A stretch of DNA of 64,000 nt from Oceanibaculum indicum P24 (GCF_000299935.1 NZ_AMRL01000010.1:56188-120187); one strand, 5' to 3'. Counted from the stretch's first letter, positions 46,637 to 57,101 are shown. Notes: generated by a model not told the origin, from the letters alone. Numbers and translations are program-made.

Positions 46637-47379
46637 TCCGCTGCCTGCTCGATATCGCGGCGGCGCCGTTCCTTCTCGTAGTGCCCGAGAATCCAGCCGA
46701 GATGCGCCTCCATGGCGCGGGCTGCCTGATCCGGATCACGATCACGGACCGCCTCGTAGATGGCGCGGTGCTGCTCCAGCAGCGCCAGATCGTCGCGCTC
46801 GCTGGCCAGCAGCTCATAGCGATGGAAGGCCAGCATCTCGACCATGATATCGCGCAGCGTCTCCAGCATGTGCATATAGACACAGCTGGCGGTGGCCCGT
46901 GCGATCACCAGATGGAAGCGCAGATCGTCACTGGCCTTGTAGGTACGCACCCGGCAGGAATCCGCCATCGAGTCGAGGATCGAGGCCAGCTCGGCCACCT
47001 GATCCGGCGTCGCGTGCAGCGCTGCGCGGCGGGCCGCCCAGACCTCCAGCGCGCCGCGGATCTCCATCAGGTCGTGCAGGCTGGTGACATTCTCCTTCAC
47101 CAGCTCGGTCAGCGGCAGGTCGAGATGGCGCACGCTAGACAGGACGCGGGTGCCGCCGCCCTGCACCGCATCGACCAGCCCCTGCGCCTTCAGCTGCTGC
47201 AAGGCCGCGCGCACCGAGACGCGGCTGACATTCATCATCTCGGCCAGCTGGCGTTCGCCGGGTAGCCGCTCGCCCGGCCCCAGCTCGCCGACAGCGATCA
47301 GCCGCCGCAGCTCGGCCGCGATGCGGTCAGCCACGCGCTGGCGCGGAAGCTCCTGAAAGCGCTCGTCGGACGGCTGCAT
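46633..47379 (-). CDS. FadR-family GntR transcriptional regulator
   Basis: The 248-residue protein has a GntR winged HTH (about 12-80, LPGERQLAEMMNVSRVSVRAALQQLKAQG) and an all-helical FCD ligand domain (about 100-235) with the metal-site His residues. FCD regulators sense carboxylic acids. It is coupled to the hydrolase gene by a four-base overlap and has a perfect palindrome 24 bases before its start, so autoregulation is likely. Confidence 0.92.
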   Translation of the reverse strand: MQPSDERFQELPRQRVADRIAAELRRLIAVGELGPGERLPGERQLAEMMNVSRVSVRAALQQLKAQGLVDAVQGGGTRVLSSVRHLDLPLTELVKENVTSLHDLMEIRGALEVWAARRAALHATPDQVAELASILDSMADSCRVRTYKASDDLRFHLVIARATASCVYMHMLETLRDIMVEMLAFHRYELLASERDDLALLEQHRAIYEAVRDRDPDQAARAMEAHLGWILGHYEKERRRRDIEQAAE

Positions 47380-47403
47380 GAGCGGAATCGGCTGCTGTCA
47401 CTG

Positions 47404-47418
47404 GTCTGATTTTCAGAC
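47404..47418 (-). promoter_or_regulatory. operator palindrome upstream of FadR-type gene
   Basis: GTCTGA-TTT-TCAGAC is a perfect 6+6 palindrome, 24 bases from the regulator start. GntR/FadR proteins bind short palindromes of this size in their own promoters. Confidence 0.6.
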
Positions 47419-47498
47419 AGCTAGCCCCAGCCTGACACACAGGTCAAGGCAGTTTTCCAATAAAGCCAATAAGTTAGAAGTGTTCTAAATCGAAAGTG

Positions 47499-48863
47499 CT
47501 AATATGCGTATTCGCGGAACACCGGATCGACCGAACCGCCCCAGCGGCCTTCATAGGCTTCCAGCATCTCGTCGGACTGGGTGCGGTCGCCCTGTGCGAT
47601 GGCGACCAGCGTGTCGAGGAAATGCGTCTCGTCATCGCCCATCGAATCGCGGAAGGCGCGGGCGCGCAGGCCGGCCCGGGCGATCTTCAGGCATTCCAGC
47701 GCCAGGTCGCGCACCGTACCACCGCGGAACGGCGTCCGCAGGCCGAGGCGCGGCACGGAATCGCGGAGGGTCTGGTGATCTTCCAGCGTCCAGTCCTTCA
47801 CCAGGTCCCAGGCGGCGTTCTGCGCCGTATCGTCATAGAGCAGCCCGACCCAGAAGGCCGGCAGCGCGCAGATGCGCCGCCACGGCCCGCCATCGGCGCC
47901 GCGCATCTCCAGATAGCGCTTCAGCCGCACTTCCGGGAAGGAGGTGGTCATGTGGTCGGTCCAGTCGCCCATGCCGGGGATCTGACCGGGCAGGCCCGGC
48001 AGCCGGCCTTCCATGAAGTCGCGGAAGGACTGGCCGGCGACATCGATGTACTGCCCGTCGCGATAGACGAAGTACATCGGCACATCGAGCAGGTAATCGA
48101 CATAGCGCTCGAAGCCCATACCGTCCTCGAACACGAAGGGCAGCACGCCGCAACGGTCGGGGTCGGTATCGGTCCAGATGTGGCTGCGGAAGCTCTGGAA
48201 GCCGTTCGGCTTGCCCTCGGTGAAGGGCGAGCTGGCGAACAGCGCCGTCGCCACCGGCTGCAGGGCCAGGCTGACGCGGAACTTCTGCACCATGTCCGCC
48301 TCGCTCAGAAAGTCGAGGTTGGTCTGGATGGTGCAGGTACGCAGCATCATGTCGAGGCCGAGGCTGCCCTTCTTGGGCATGTAGTCGCGCATGATCTTGT
48401 AGCGGCCCTTGGGCATCCAGGGGATGTCCTCGCGGCGCCATTTCGGGTTGAAGCCCAGCCCCATCATGCCGGCGCCGATCTCGCCGCAGACCTCCTTCAC
48501 CTGCGCCAGATGCTGATGCACCTCCGAACAGGTCTGGTGCAGCGTCTCCAGCGGCGCGCCCGACAGCTCGAACTGGCCGCCCGGCTCCAGCGTGATCGCG
48601 CACTTGTCCATCGACAGCGCGATGATCTTGTCGCCTTCGCGGATCGGCTCCCAGCCGAAGCGCAGCATGCCTTCGAGAATCGCGCGGATGCCGGTCTCGC
48701 CCTCATAGGGCAGCGGCCGCAGACTCTTCAGATCGTAGGCGAATTTCTCGTGCTCGGTGCCGATGCGCCAGTCGGATTTCGGCTTCACGGCGGAGGCCAG
48801 ATACTCGACCAGCTGGCGCTTGTCAGTGATCGGCTCGCCTTGACTCTCGGGCGGACGGGACAT
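47499..48863 (-). CDS. gshA: glutamate-cysteine ligase
   Basis: The 454-residue enzyme is the alphaproteobacterial/plant type of GCL, recognised by [48 protein letters not shown] and the [12 protein letters not shown] region. It makes gamma-glutamylcysteine, the first step to glutathione. Glutathione genes suit grxD and ETHE1-like partners elsewhere in the window. It lies downstream of rsmE on the same strand. Confidence 0.96.
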   Translation of the reverse strand: MSRPPESQGEPITDKRQLVEYLASAVKPKSDWRIGTEHEKFAYDLKSLRPLPYEGETGIRAILEGMLRFGWEPIREGDKIIALSMDKCAITLEPGGQFELSGAPLETLHQTCSEVHQHLAQVKEVCGEIGAGMMGLGFNPKWRREDIPWMPKGRYKIMRDYMPKKGSLGLDMMLRTCTIQTNLDFLSEADMVQKFRVSLALQPVATALFASSPFTEGKPNGFQSFRSHIWTDTDPDRCGVLPFVFEDGMGFERYVDYLLDVPMYFVYRDGQYIDVAGQSFRDFMEGRLPGLPGQIPGMGDWTDHMTTSFPEVRLKRYLEMRGADGGPWRRICALPAFWVGLLYDDTAQNAAWDLVKDWTLEDHQTLRDSVPRLGLRTPFRGGTVRDLALECLKIARAGLRARAFRDSMGDDETHFLDTLVAIAQGDRTQSDEMLEAYEGRWGGSVDPVFREYAY

Positions 48864-48933
48864 GCGGACGATTCCTCAGGCTCGAAAGATGGCTTCTGGG
48901 GCCGGATGGCCGATGGCGCTTATGCTCTTAAGC

Positions 48934-49692
48934 CTACCCCCGGAAATCCGGGCGTCCCTGCCGCCAGTCGCCGGCAATGGCCTGGAAGCAGGCGAGGGCC
49001 GCGAGGGCCGCCGTATCGGCGCGCAACACCCGTGGCCCAAGGCTGATCGCGGTAACAAAGGGAAGTTTCCGCAACCCGTCAAGTTCCGTTTCCGTGAACC
49101 CGCCTTCCGGTCCGATCAATACAGCATTTCCCCCAGAGACATTATCCGCCAGCGCTTCCGAAATGGGCCGGCCGCCGCCGGTTTCGTCGCAGACCAGCAG
49201 CCGCCGTCCGGCCGGCCAGTCCGCCAGTACCGCCTCCAGCTTGCGCGCGGGCATCACCTCGGGAACCGACAGCCGCTCCGACTGTTCGGCCGCCTCGACA
49301 GCATTGGCCAGCAGCCGCTCCTCATTCACGCGGGAGACGATGGTGCGCTGGGTGAACACCGGGCACAGGGCGGAGACGCCAAGCTCCGTCGCCTTCTCCG
49401 CCAGATAGTCGATGCGGGCATGCTTCAGCGGCGCGAAGACCAGCCAGAGGTCCGGCTCCACCGCCTGCGGGCGCAGCTGCTCCAGCGGCGTGACGAGGGC
49501 CGAGGCCTTGCCGAGGTCGGATATTTCCGCCAGCCATTCGCCGTCGCGCCCGTTGAACAGCGCCAGCCTGTCGCCGGGCGACAGCCGCAGCACGCTGCGC
49601 AAATAATGCGCCTGCCCCTTGGGCAGGGTCACGGCGACAGCCGCCGCGAGGCTCTCGCCAGTATGGAGGCGGGTCTGATACAAACGGGCCAT
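48934..49692 (-). CDS. rsmE: 16S rRNA (uracil-1498-N3)-methyltransferase
   Basis: The 252-residue SPOUT methyltransferase has a PUA-like front (QAHYLRSVLRLSPGDRLALFNG) and the knot region with AEKATELGVSALCPVFTQRT, LIGPEGGFTETEL and SLGPRVLRADTAALAAL. The start at 49692 gives the usual length; an extension to 49743 would overlap ubiA's start region. It is divergent from ubiA by 49 bases. Confidence 0.96.
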   Translation of the reverse strand: MARLYQTRLHTGESLAAAVAVTLPKGQAHYLRSVLRLSPGDRLALFNGRDGEWLAEISDLGKASALVTPLEQLRPQAVEPDLWLVFAPLKHARIDYLAEKATELGVSALCPVFTQRTIVSRVNEERLLANAVEAAEQSERLSVPEVMPARKLEAVLADWPAGRRLLVCDETGGGRPISEALADNVSGGNAVLIGPEGGFTETELDGLRKLPFVTAISLGPRVLRADTAALAALACFQAIAGDWRQGRPDFRG

Positions 49693-49741
49693 GAGAGAAC
49701 GACTCTCCAGGGGTCTAACAGGAATCGCCGCACGATAGCCC

Positions 49742-50686
49742 ATGCAGAATGGACCCGGAAGTTCACGGCCCGATAATTCGCCCGATACGCGGATCGATAT
49801 CCCGGCGGACAGCTGGATCGACCGGCTTATGCCCGGCTGGTCGCGCGCCTATCTGCGCCTCGGCCGCTTCGACCGGCCGATCGGCACCTGGCTGCTGCTC
49901 ATTCCCTGCTGGTGGGGCCAGGCGCTGGCCACAAATGGCTGGCCCGACCCGCTGCTGATGGCGCTGTTCGTGCTGGGCTCCTTCGTCATGCGGGCGGCGG
50001 GTTGCGCAGTGAATGATCTGGCCGACCGCGATATCGACCGCAAGGTCGCGCGCACCCGCACGCGCCCGCTGGCCAGCGGCGCCCTGTCGGTTCGGCAGGC
50101 GCTGATCTTCATCGCCGTTATGTGCGCCATCGGGCTGGCCGTGCTGCTGTCACTTAATCCCTACAGCTGGGCGCTCGGGGCCGGTGTCGTCGGGCTGATC
50201 GTGCTCTACCCCTTCATGAAGCGCATCACTTACTGGCCGCAATTCGTGCTGGGCGTCACCTTCAACTGGGGCATCCTGATCGGCTATGCCGCCGTTGCGG
50301 GGGAACTGCATCTGCCGGCCCTGATCCTCTATGCCGCCAGCATCGCCTGGACGCTGGGCTATGACACGATCTACGCCCATCAGGACCGGGAAGACGACCT
50401 GAAGGTTGGGGTGAAATCCTCCGCCCTGGCGCTGGGCCGTAATACCAGGCCGGCGCTGTTCGCCTTCTATGCGCTGACCCTGCTGGGCATCGCGGCCGCC
50501 GGCTGGCTGGCGGACCTTGCCTGGCCGTTCTGGGCCGTCCTCGCCCTCGGCGCCGCGCAGCTTCTCTGGCAGGCCGGGCGGCTCGATATCGACGATCCGG
50601 CGGATTGCCTGCGCACCTTCCGCTCCAACCGCGATTTCGGGCTGATCGTGCTGGCGGCGCTGGTTGCCGGTCAGGTCCTTGCGTGA
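49742..50686 (+). CDS. ubiA: 4-hydroxybenzoate polyprenyltransferase
   Basis: The 314-residue membrane protein has about nine helices and two Asp-rich prenyl diphosphate motifs, NDLADRDIDRKVARTRTRPL and DTIYAHQDREDD. It attaches the polyprenyl tail in ubiquinone synthesis. The stop overlaps the next gene's GTG start (GTGA). Confidence 0.96.
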   Translation: MQNGPGSSRPDNSPDTRIDIPADSWIDRLMPGWSRAYLRLGRFDRPIGTWLLLIPCWWGQALATNGWPDPLLMALFVLGSFVMRAAGCAVNDLADRDIDRKVARTRTRPLASGALSVRQALIFIAVMCAIGLAVLLSLNPYSWALGAGVVGLIVLYPFMKRITYWPQFVLGVTFNWGILIGYAAVAGELHLPALILYAASIAWTLGYDTIYAHQDREDDLKVGVKSSALALGRNTRPALFAFYALTLLGIAAAGWLADLAWPFWAVLALGAAQLLWQAGRLDIDDPADCLRTFRSNRDFGLIVLAALVAGQVLA

Positions 50687-51336
50687 TCGACGACCCGGAA
50701 GGCTTCGTCACCCGCAACACAAGCCGGCGGAGCGCCCCGCTGGTCCCGGAAATCCTGCTGCATCTGGCCGACGCCGTCATGCCGCTGTGGGAGATGACGG
50801 AGGCTGACCTTGAGCGCCAGGGCATTCCGCCGCCCTACTGGGCCTTTGCCTGGCCGGGCGGGCAGGCGGTGGCACGGCTGATCCTCGACCGGCCGGAACT
50901 GGTGAAGGGCAAGCAGGTGCTCGACCTCGGCGCCGGGGGCGGGATCGCCGCCATCGCCGCCATGAAGGCCGGTGCGGCGCAGGCGACGGCGAACGATATC
51001 GACGCGCTGGCGCTGGCCGCCATCGCGCTGAACGCGGCAGCCAACAAGGTCGCCGTCGATGTGCTGGACCGCGACCTACTGGATGATCCGGCACGCGGCT
51101 GGGATGTCATCCTGGCCGGCGACCTGTGTTACGAAAAACCCATGGCAGGCCGCGTCATGGGCTGGCTGCGCGCCGCGGCATCGCGCGGCACCACCGTGCT
51201 GCTGGGCGATCCGGGCCGGGCCTACGCACCGGCGGACGGGCTGTACAAGCTGGGCGACTTCGCGGTGCCGGTCAGCCGCGATCTGGAAGACCGGGACATC
51301 CGACATACCGCTGTCTGGCAGGTGCTGCCGGGATAG
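50683..51336 (+). CDS. class I SAM methyltransferase, ETF-beta lysine methyltransferase-like
   Basis: The 217-residue enzyme has the opening PPPYWAFAWPGGQAVARLIL, SAM-binding motif VLDLGAGGGIAAIAAMKAGA and DLCYEKPM. This matches the METTL20/ETFBKMT branch, whose bacterial members methylate electron-transfer flavoprotein beta. PrmA or another protein methylase is the alternative. The start is GTG 50683, coupled to ubiA by a GTGA overlap; an earlier start would read through ubiA in another frame. Confidence 0.82.
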   Translation: MIDDPEGFVTRNTSRRSAPLVPEILLHLADAVMPLWEMTEADLERQGIPPPYWAFAWPGGQAVARLILDRPELVKGKQVLDLGAGGGIAAIAAMKAGAAQATANDIDALALAAIALNAAANKVAVDVLDRDLLDDPARGWDVILAGDLCYEKPMAGRVMGWLRAAASRGTTVLLGDPGRAYAPADGLYKLGDFAVPVSRDLEDRDIRHTAVWQVLPG

Positions 51337-51375
51337 TCCATTCCCCTTCCGCATCCGCCGCCCTAGATTAGGGGC

Positions 51376-52068
51376 ATGAACCAGACAAGTACCCTCAGCC
51401 AGATCGACCATTGGGTCTTCGATCTCGACAACACGCTCTACCCGGCGTCGTGCAACCTGTTCTCGCAGATCGACTGGCGCATGACCGGCTTCATCTCCGA
51501 GACGCTGAAGCTGCCGCCCGAGGAGGCCCGCGCGCTGCAGAAGGCGATGTTCCGCAAATACGGCTACACGCTGCGCGGCCTTATGCTGGAACATGGCGTG
51601 CCGCCGACCGACTTCCTAGATTACGTCCACGATATCGACTATGCGCCGGTGCCTGCCTGCAGCCGGCTGAAGGCGGCACTGGAAGCCCTGCCGGGCGAGA
51701 AGCTGATCTTCACCAACGGCACAGTGCGTCATGCCGAACGGGTGCTGGAGCGCCTCGGCCTCGATGGCTTCGCCGGCATCTTCGACATCGTTGCGGCGGA
51801 CTATACGCCGAAGCCCGACCCCGCCCCCTATGACCGCTTCGTAAAGCGTCACGCCGTCGATCCGCGCCGCACCGCGATGGTCGAGGATATCGCCCGCAAC
51901 CTGGTGCCCGCCGCCGCCCTCGGCATGACGACGGTGTGGGTCACGGGAAGTCCCGACTGGGCGAAGGACGGCAGCGAGGGCGACCATATCCACCACGCCA
52001 CCGACGATCTGGCCGGCTGGCTGGAGACACTAACCGCGAAAGCCCCCGATACGCCCGGCGGCAGTTGA
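51376..52068 (+). CDS. HAD-family pyrimidine 5'-nucleotidase
   Basis: The 230-residue HAD hydrolase has motif I DLDNTLY (Asp17 and Asp19), motif II FTNGT, a Lys in YTPKPDP and motif [12 protein letters not shown]. It matches the Sdt1/UmpH-like pyrimidine nucleotidase family. The gene precedes dapD, as in many Rhodospirillales. Substrate specificity is inferred. Confidence 0.9.
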   Translation: MNQTSTLSQIDHWVFDLDNTLYPASCNLFSQIDWRMTGFISETLKLPPEEARALQKAMFRKYGYTLRGLMLEHGVPPTDFLDYVHDIDYAPVPACSRLKAALEALPGEKLIFTNGTVRHAERVLERLGLDGFAGIFDIVAADYTPKPDPAPYDRFVKRHAVDPRRTAMVEDIARNLVPAAALGMTTVWVTGSPDWAKDGSEGDHIHHATDDLAGWLETLTAKAPDTPGGS

Positions 52069-52136
52069 CTTGGGAGGGTGGTCATACCATCCTCTCGCCC
52101 GCCTTTCAGACCGTACCAATTTCGAGGAAACCGGCC

Positions 52137-52994
52137 ATGAGTGACGCCTCCCTGCAAGCCACCATCGATGCCGCCTGGGAAGACCGGGCCAATGTCGGCC
52201 TCACCACCAAGGGTGAGATCCGCGACGCCGTCGAGGCGGCGCTGGAGGGGCTGGATTCCGGCAAATACCGCGTCGCCTCGAAGGAGACCGGTTCCTGGGT
52301 GGTGCATCAGTGGCTGAAGAAGGCGGTGCTGCTGTCCTTCCGCCTCTATGACATGGCGCCGATTCCCGGCGGCCCGACCGACCCGGTGCGCGGCCCCTCG
52401 CCCTGGTTCGACAAGGTGCCCTCCAAGTTCTCCGGCTGGGACGAGGCGAAGTTCCGCGCCGCCGGCTTCCGCGCCGTGCCGAACTGCGTGGTGCGCCGCT
52501 CCGCCTATATCGCCCCCGGCGCGGTGCTGATGCCCAGCTTCGTGAACCTCGGCGCCTATGTCGACAGCGGCACCATGGTCGATACCTGGGCCACCGTCGG
52601 CTCTTGCGCGCAGATCGGCAAGAATGTGCACCTGTCCGGCGGTGTCGGCATCGGCGGCGTGCTGGAGCCGCTGCAGGCCGACCCGGTCATCATCGAGGAT
52701 AATTGCTTCATCGGCGCGCGCTCCGAAGTCGTCGAGGGCGTGATCGTCGAGGAAGGCTCGGTCCTGTCCATGGGCACCTTCATCTCGAAGTCCACCAAGA
52801 TCATCGACCGCAACACCGGCGAAATCTTCATGGGCCGCGTGCCGGCCTATTCCGTGGTGGTGTCGGGCAGCCTGCCCGGCAAGCCGCTGCCGGACGGCAC
52901 GCCCGGCCCGTCGCTCTATTGCGCCGTCATCGTGAAGCGGGTGGATGCGCAGACCCGCTCCAAGACCTCGATCAACGATCTGCTGCGCGACTGA
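52137..52994 (+). CDS. dapD: tetrahydrodipicolinate N-succinyltransferase
   Basis: The 285-residue left-handed beta-helix acyltransferase has hexapeptide repeats (about 110-230, [20 protein letters not shown] and [18 protein letters not shown]) and ends [15 protein letters not shown]. It succinylates tetrahydrodipicolinate in the lysine/DAP pathway. The start at 52137 follows GAGGAAA. dapE follows after 11 bases. Confidence 0.97.
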   Translation: MSDASLQATIDAAWEDRANVGLTTKGEIRDAVEAALEGLDSGKYRVASKETGSWVVHQWLKKAVLLSFRLYDMAPIPGGPTDPVRGPSPWFDKVPSKFSGWDEAKFRAAGFRAVPNCVVRRSAYIAPGAVLMPSFVNLGAYVDSGTMVDTWATVGSCAQIGKNVHLSGGVGIGGVLEPLQADPVIIEDNCFIGARSEVVEGVIVEEGSVLSMGTFISKSTKIIDRNTGEIFMGRVPAYSVVVSGSLPGKPLPDGTPGPSLYCAVIVKRVDAQTRSKTSINDLLRD

Positions 52995-53005
52995 GGCTGA
53001 TCCCG

Positions 53006-54202
53006 ATGGCCCTCCAGGACCCTGCAACCGGGGCACTCGACCCGGTTTCCCTCGCCCAGGCGCTGATCCGCTGCCCCAGCGTCACGCCGGCGGACGAGGG
53101 CGCGCTCGACGTGCTGGCGCAGGCGCTGGAGGGCATCGGCTTCACCTGCGAGCGGCTGCGCTTCGAGGAGGAGGGCACGCCCCCGGTCGATAATCTCTAT
53201 GCCCGCATCGGCACGGCGGGGCCGGTGTTCTGCTATGCCGGCCATACCGACGTGGTGCCGGTAGGCGATGCGGTGGCCTGGACCGTCGATCCCTTCGCCG
53301 CCGAAATCCATGACGGCGTGCTGTACGGGCGGGGCGCGGTGGACATGAAATCCTCCATCGCCAGCTTTGCAGCCGCCGCCCAGGCCTATATTGCGGCTGC
53401 CGGCACCCTGCCCGGCTCCATCGTGCTGCTGATCACCGGCGACGAGGAAGGTCCGGCGATCAACGGCACGAAGAAGATGCTGGACTGGATGGCGGCGCGC
53501 GGCGAGACCATCGATGCCTGCGTGGTGGGGGAGCCGACCAACCCGACAAAGCTGGGCGAGATGGTGAAGATCGGCCGGCGCGGCAGCCTCACCGGTCGAC
53601 TGACCGTCTATGGCGCGCAAGGCCATGTCGCCTATCCGCATCTGGCGGACAATCCGATCCACCGGCTGGTGCGCATGCTGGCGCCGCTGTCGAAGACCTA
53701 CATCGACGAGGGCAGCGATTATTTCCAGCCTTCCTCCGTGCAGATCACCACGGTGGATGTCGGCAACCCGGCCACCAATGTGGTGCCGGCGCAGGCGAAG
53801 GCGGTGTTCAACATCCGCTTCAACGATCTGTGGACCTCGAAGAAGCTGGAAGCCTGGCTGCGCCAGATTTTCGACGAGGGGCTGGGCAGCGATGGCGGCA
53901 GCTACGAGCTGAAATGCTCGGTCAGCGGCGAGAGCTTCCTCACCGAACCGGGCTGGTTCTCCGACCTGCTGCAGGATGCCGTCGAAGGCGTGACCGGCCT
54001 GCGCCCGGAACTCTCGACCACCGGCGGCACCTCGGATGCCCGCTTCATCCGCTCGGTCTGCCCGGTCGCGGAATTCGGGCTGGTCGGCCAGACCATGCAC
54101 AAGGTGGATGAGCGCGTGGCGGTGGAGGATATCCGCCGGCTGGCCGACATCTTCAGGGCCGTGCTGACCGCCTTCTTCGCCCGCAACGAAGCGGTCCGCT
54201 AG
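53006..54202 (+). CDS. dapE: succinyl-diaminopimelate desuccinylase
   Basis: The 398-residue M20 zinc peptidase has metal ligands in [10 protein letters not shown] and [10 protein letters not shown], the catalytic Glu pair in ITGDEEGPA and the last ligand in [11 protein letters not shown]. It acts directly after DapC in the same pathway as the upstream dapD. ATG 53006 begins the recognised N-terminus. Its stop is one base before the next gene. Confidence 0.97.
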   Translation: MALQDPATGALDPVSLAQALIRCPSVTPADEGALDVLAQALEGIGFTCERLRFEEEGTPPVDNLYARIGTAGPVFCYAGHTDVVPVGDAVAWTVDPFAAEIHDGVLYGRGAVDMKSSIASFAAAAQAYIAAAGTLPGSIVLLITGDEEGPAINGTKKMLDWMAARGETIDACVVGEPTNPTKLGEMVKIGRRGSLTGRLTVYGAQGHVAYPHLADNPIHRLVRMLAPLSKTYIDEGSDYFQPSSVQITTVDVGNPATNVVPAQAKAVFNIRFNDLWTSKKLEAWLRQIFDEGLGSDGGSYELKCSVSGESFLTEPGWFSDLLQDAVEGVTGLRPELSTTGGTSDARFIRSVCPVAEFGLVGQTMHKVDERVAVEDIRRLADIFRAVLTAFFARNEAVR

Positions 54203-54203
54203 C

Positions 54204-54779
54204 ATGAACTTGCCGAGCCAGGCGGAGATCGCCAAGGCGCTGTACGGCGCCTGGCGGCTGGCGCGGTTCGATGCGCGCGGGCTGGAGTATTTCGACCGCA
54301 GCCTGGACGGCTTCTGGAAGAGCTTCTTTGCCGCCGCCATCGCGGCACCGGCGCATTTCGGCCTGCTGGCGCTGGCCGGCGGCGATTCGCCGATTGCTAT
54401 TGGCGGGTTGTTTGGCCTGCTGCGCGAGGCGGCGATCTACGCGATCTCCTGGCTCGCCTTCCCGCTGGTCATGGTCTATGTGGCCCGCCATCTGGACCGG
54501 GAAGAACGTTATTTCGATTATATGGTGGCCTATAACTGGGCCAGCCTGCTGCAGATCGTCGCCTTCCTGCTGGTCTCCGCGCTGGCTGTCGGCGGCGTGT
54601 TCCCCGATGCGCTGGCCGGCTTCGCAACCATGCTGATCTTCGTCGCCATCCTGATCTATCAGTGGTTCATCGCCCGCACCGGCCTCGCCATCGGCGCCGG
54701 GGCCGCCGTCGCCGTTGTGTTCTTCGACATGGTGGTGGGGCTGATGGTACGGCTGCTCGGCCAGTCAGTCGCTTTCTGA
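54204..54779 (+). CDS. hypothetical membrane protein downstream of dapE
   Basis: The 191-residue protein has about five hydrophobic segments after an amphipathic front (AEIAKALYGAWRLARFDARG). It resembles Yip1-like membrane proteins in layout. I do not recognise a named family. It starts one base after dapE and its last 15 bases overlap the end of truA on the other strand. Confidence 0.7.
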   Translation: MNLPSQAEIAKALYGAWRLARFDARGLEYFDRSLDGFWKSFFAAAIAAPAHFGLLALAGGDSPIAIGGLFGLLREAAIYAISWLAFPLVMVYVARHLDREERYFDYMVAYNWASLLQIVAFLLVSALAVGGVFPDALAGFATMLIFVAILIYQWFIARTGLAIGAGAAVAVVFFDMVVGLMVRLLGQSVAF

Positions 54780-55529
54780 CAGCAGCTCCGACGGATAATC
54801 GACGCGGGTGAGATACAGCCCGTCCGGCGGCGCGGTCGGCCCGCCGGCGCGACGGTCGCGTGCCTCCAGCGCCTGGCGCAGATCGTCCTGCGTCCAGGTG
54901 CCCAGTCCGACCAGCGCCAGCGTGCCGGCGAAGTTCCGCACCTGATGATGCAGGAAGGAACGCGCTTCGACGACCATCTGCACCTCCTCCCCGATGCGTG
55001 ACACCTCCAGCCGGTCGAGCGTCTTCACCGGGCTGGCCGCCTGGCATTCTTTCGCGCGGAAGCTGGAAAAATCATGCGTGCCCAGCAGCAGCTGCGCGGC
55101 CTCGTGCATCGCACCGGCATCCAGCGGACGGGGATGCCACCAGACCCGCCCCCGATCCAGCACCGGCCGCGCCCGCCGATCCAGGATGCGGTAGAGATAG
55201 GCCCGACCCACTGCCGAGAAGCGGGCATGGAAATCCTCATGCGCGTAGTGCGCGGCCAGCACGACCACGGATTCATCGCGCAGATGCGCGTTCATCCCGT
55301 CGCGCAGCCGGCCAGGCTCGATATCCTTGTCGATTTCCAGATGGCAGATTTGTGCGGTCGCATGCACGCCGGCATCGGTGCGGCCGGCAGCGGTCAGCTG
55401 CACGGTTTCGCCAGTCAGCCGGGTCAGCGCCTCTTCCAGCGCCTGCTGCACGGAGGGACCATTATTCTGCCGCTGCCAGCCGACATAGGGGCGTCCGTCA
55501 TATTCGAGGGTAAGGCGATACCGTGGCAT
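54765..55529 (-). CDS. truA: tRNA pseudouridine(38-40) synthase
   Basis: The 254-residue enzyme has the catalytic Asp52 in AAGRTDAGVHA and opens MPRYRLTLEYDGRPYVGWQRQ. It modifies the tRNA anticodon stem-loop at positions 38-40. Start 55529 begins the conserved N-terminus; the frame continues back to 55562 without homology. Confidence 0.97.
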   Translation of the reverse strand: MPRYRLTLEYDGRPYVGWQRQNNGPSVQQALEEALTRLTGETVQLTAAGRTDAGVHATAQICHLEIDKDIEPGRLRDGMNAHLRDESVVVLAAHYAHEDFHARFSAVGRAYLYRILDRRARPVLDRGRVWWHPRPLDAGAMHEAAQLLLGTHDFSSFRAKECQAASPVKTLDRLEVSRIGEEVQMVVEARSFLHHQVRNFAGTLALVGLGTWTQDDLRQALEARDRRAGGPTAPPDGLYLTRVDYPSELLSESD

Positions 55530-55568
55530 GGCGCTTTTTGTCACACCTGTCTGGAATGTCACAAGTCC

Positions 55569-55583
55569 GTAACGATTTGTTAG
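55569..55583 (+). promoter_or_regulatory. degenerate CtrA-like box upstream of second PAS_5 gene
   Basis: GTAA-CGATTTG-TTAG matches 6 of 8 bases of TTAA-N7-TTAA with the right spacing, 78 bases before the gene. The match alone is weak; it is listed because the paralogue at 45484 has a perfect box in the same relative place. Confidence 0.3.
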
Positions 55584-55660
55584 GCCCTTTGGCGCATTTT
55601 GCGCCGCAACAAAAGGCGCAGACCGCCTTATACCCTGATTTGAAGAAGACCGAGAAAGCG

Positions 55661-56173
55661 ATGGACGATCCCAAACCGGGTGCCGTCGAGGAACCCGAAT
55701 TGCAGAAGCTGCTCGCGCACTGGCACGAGATCCGTGGCGACCGGGTCCTGCCGACCCGCGCCGATCTCGACCCGGTGCTTTTGCCCTTTCCGCTGGACCG
55801 GCTGTACCTGATCGAGGTGCGCCGCGACCCGGAGGATTACATCATCCGCCTCGCGGGCGAAACCGTGCAGCGCTTCTATCGTGGCCGCGTGGCGGGCCGC
55901 AGCATCAGCGAGGTGACGCCGCGCGACTTCACCGCGCCGCTGATCCAGCACCTCAGCGCCGTCAGCCACACCCAGCGCCCGGCCTATGCGAAAAGCGGCT
56001 TTGCCGCGCGCAACTCCATCTTCCGCTATTCACGGCTGGTGCTGCCGTTCGGAGAGCCGGGCCGCACGACCCACCTGCTGGGGGCTGTTGTGCAGTATTT
56101 CTCGCTGGCCGAACTGGTTCATGTGAACCCTGACGCCGCCCGGCCGCTGCCGGACATCAGCAACGCCGCCTGA
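55661..56173 (+). CDS. PAS_5-domain protein, second paralogue
   Basis: The 170-residue protein is a single PAS_5 domain (LLAHWHEIRGDRVLPTRADLDPV opening; FYRGRVAGRSISEVT mid; RTTHLLGAVVQYF closing strand), like the one at 45484. It has no output domain. ATG 55661 follows GAGAAAG. It ends four bases from fmt. Ligand and partner are unknown. Confidence 0.85.
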   Translation: MDDPKPGAVEEPELQKLLAHWHEIRGDRVLPTRADLDPVLLPFPLDRLYLIEVRRDPEDYIIRLAGETVQRFYRGRVAGRSISEVTPRDFTAPLIQHLSAVSHTQRPAYAKSGFAARNSIFRYSRLVLPFGEPGRTTHLLGAVVQYFSLAELVHVNPDAARPLPDISNAA

Positions 56174-56177
56174 GCGG

Positions 56178-57101
56178 TCAGCCCAGAATCGTGCCCTTCG
56201 GCAGCGGATAGCCGCGTAGCAGCGCGTCTGCCTCCATTGCCGCCTTGCCCGGACGCTGCACGCGCAGCAGCCGCAGCGCCCCCGCGCCACAGGCCACGGT
56301 CAGGGCCTCGTCCAGCACGGTGCCGGGCGTGCCGCTGCCGTTGGCCAGTTCGGCCTTCAGAACCTTCAGCCGCTCGCCCTGATGCAGGAAGAAGGAGCCG
56401 GGCCAGGGATCGAAGGCGCGGATTTGCCGTTCCAGCTCAGCCGCCGGCTTCGTCCAGTCCAGCAGCGCCTCCTCCCTGGTCAGCTTGGCGGCGTAGGTGA
56501 CGCCCGCTTCCGGCTGTGCCACAGGCTTCAGCGTGCCGGTATCCAGCCCGTCCAGCGCGGCGACGATCATCCGGCCGCCCATATCCGACAGTGCATCATG
56601 CAGGCTCTGGCCGGTGGTCTCCGCCGTGATCGGCACCGCCTCGCTGAGCAGCATCGGCCCGGTATCCAGCCCCTCATCCATCTGCATGATGGTGACGCCG
56701 GATTCGGCATCGCCCGCCTGGATGGCGCGCTGGATCGGTGCCGCCCCGCGCCAGCGTGGCAGCAGCGAGGCGTGGATGTTCACGCAGCCAAGGCGCGGCG
56801 CGTCCAGGATCGGTTTCGGCAGGATCAGCCCATAGGCCACCACCACCGCACAATCGAGATTCAGGGCGGCGAACGCCGCCTGTGCCTCCGCATTGCGCAG
56901 GCTCTTCGGCGTGCGCACGTCGATGCCCTGCGATTCCGCATAGGCGTGCACCGGCGAGGGGGTGAGCTTGTGGCCCCGTCCCGCCGGGCGTGGCGGCTGG
57001 GAATAGACGGCGGCGATCTCGTGCCCGGCCGCGATCAGCGCCTTCAGCGCCGGGACCGAGAAGTCCGGCGTGCCCATGAAGGCAAGGCGGAGTCTGGTCA
57101 T
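56178..57101 (-). CDS. fmt: methionyl-tRNA formyltransferase
   Basis: The 307-residue enzyme formylates initiator Met-tRNA. It opens [17 protein letters not shown], has the formyl-folate motif [11 protein letters not shown] and [20 protein letters not shown]. Its ATG overlaps the last base of the def stop, so the pair is coupled as in most bacteria. Confidence 0.97.
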   Translation of the reverse strand: MTRLRLAFMGTPDFSVPALKALIAAGHEIAAVYSQPPRPAGRGHKLTPSPVHAYAESQGIDVRTPKSLRNAEAQAAFAALNLDCAVVVAYGLILPKPILDAPRLGCVNIHASLLPRWRGAAPIQRAIQAGDAESGVTIMQMDEGLDTGPMLLSEAVPITAETTGQSLHDALSDMGGRMIVAALDGLDTGTLKPVAQPEAGVTYAAKLTREEALLDWTKPAAELERQIRAFDPWPGSFFLHQGERLKVLKAELANGSGTPGTVLDEALTVACGAGALRLLRVQRPGKAAMEADALLRGYPLPKGTILG

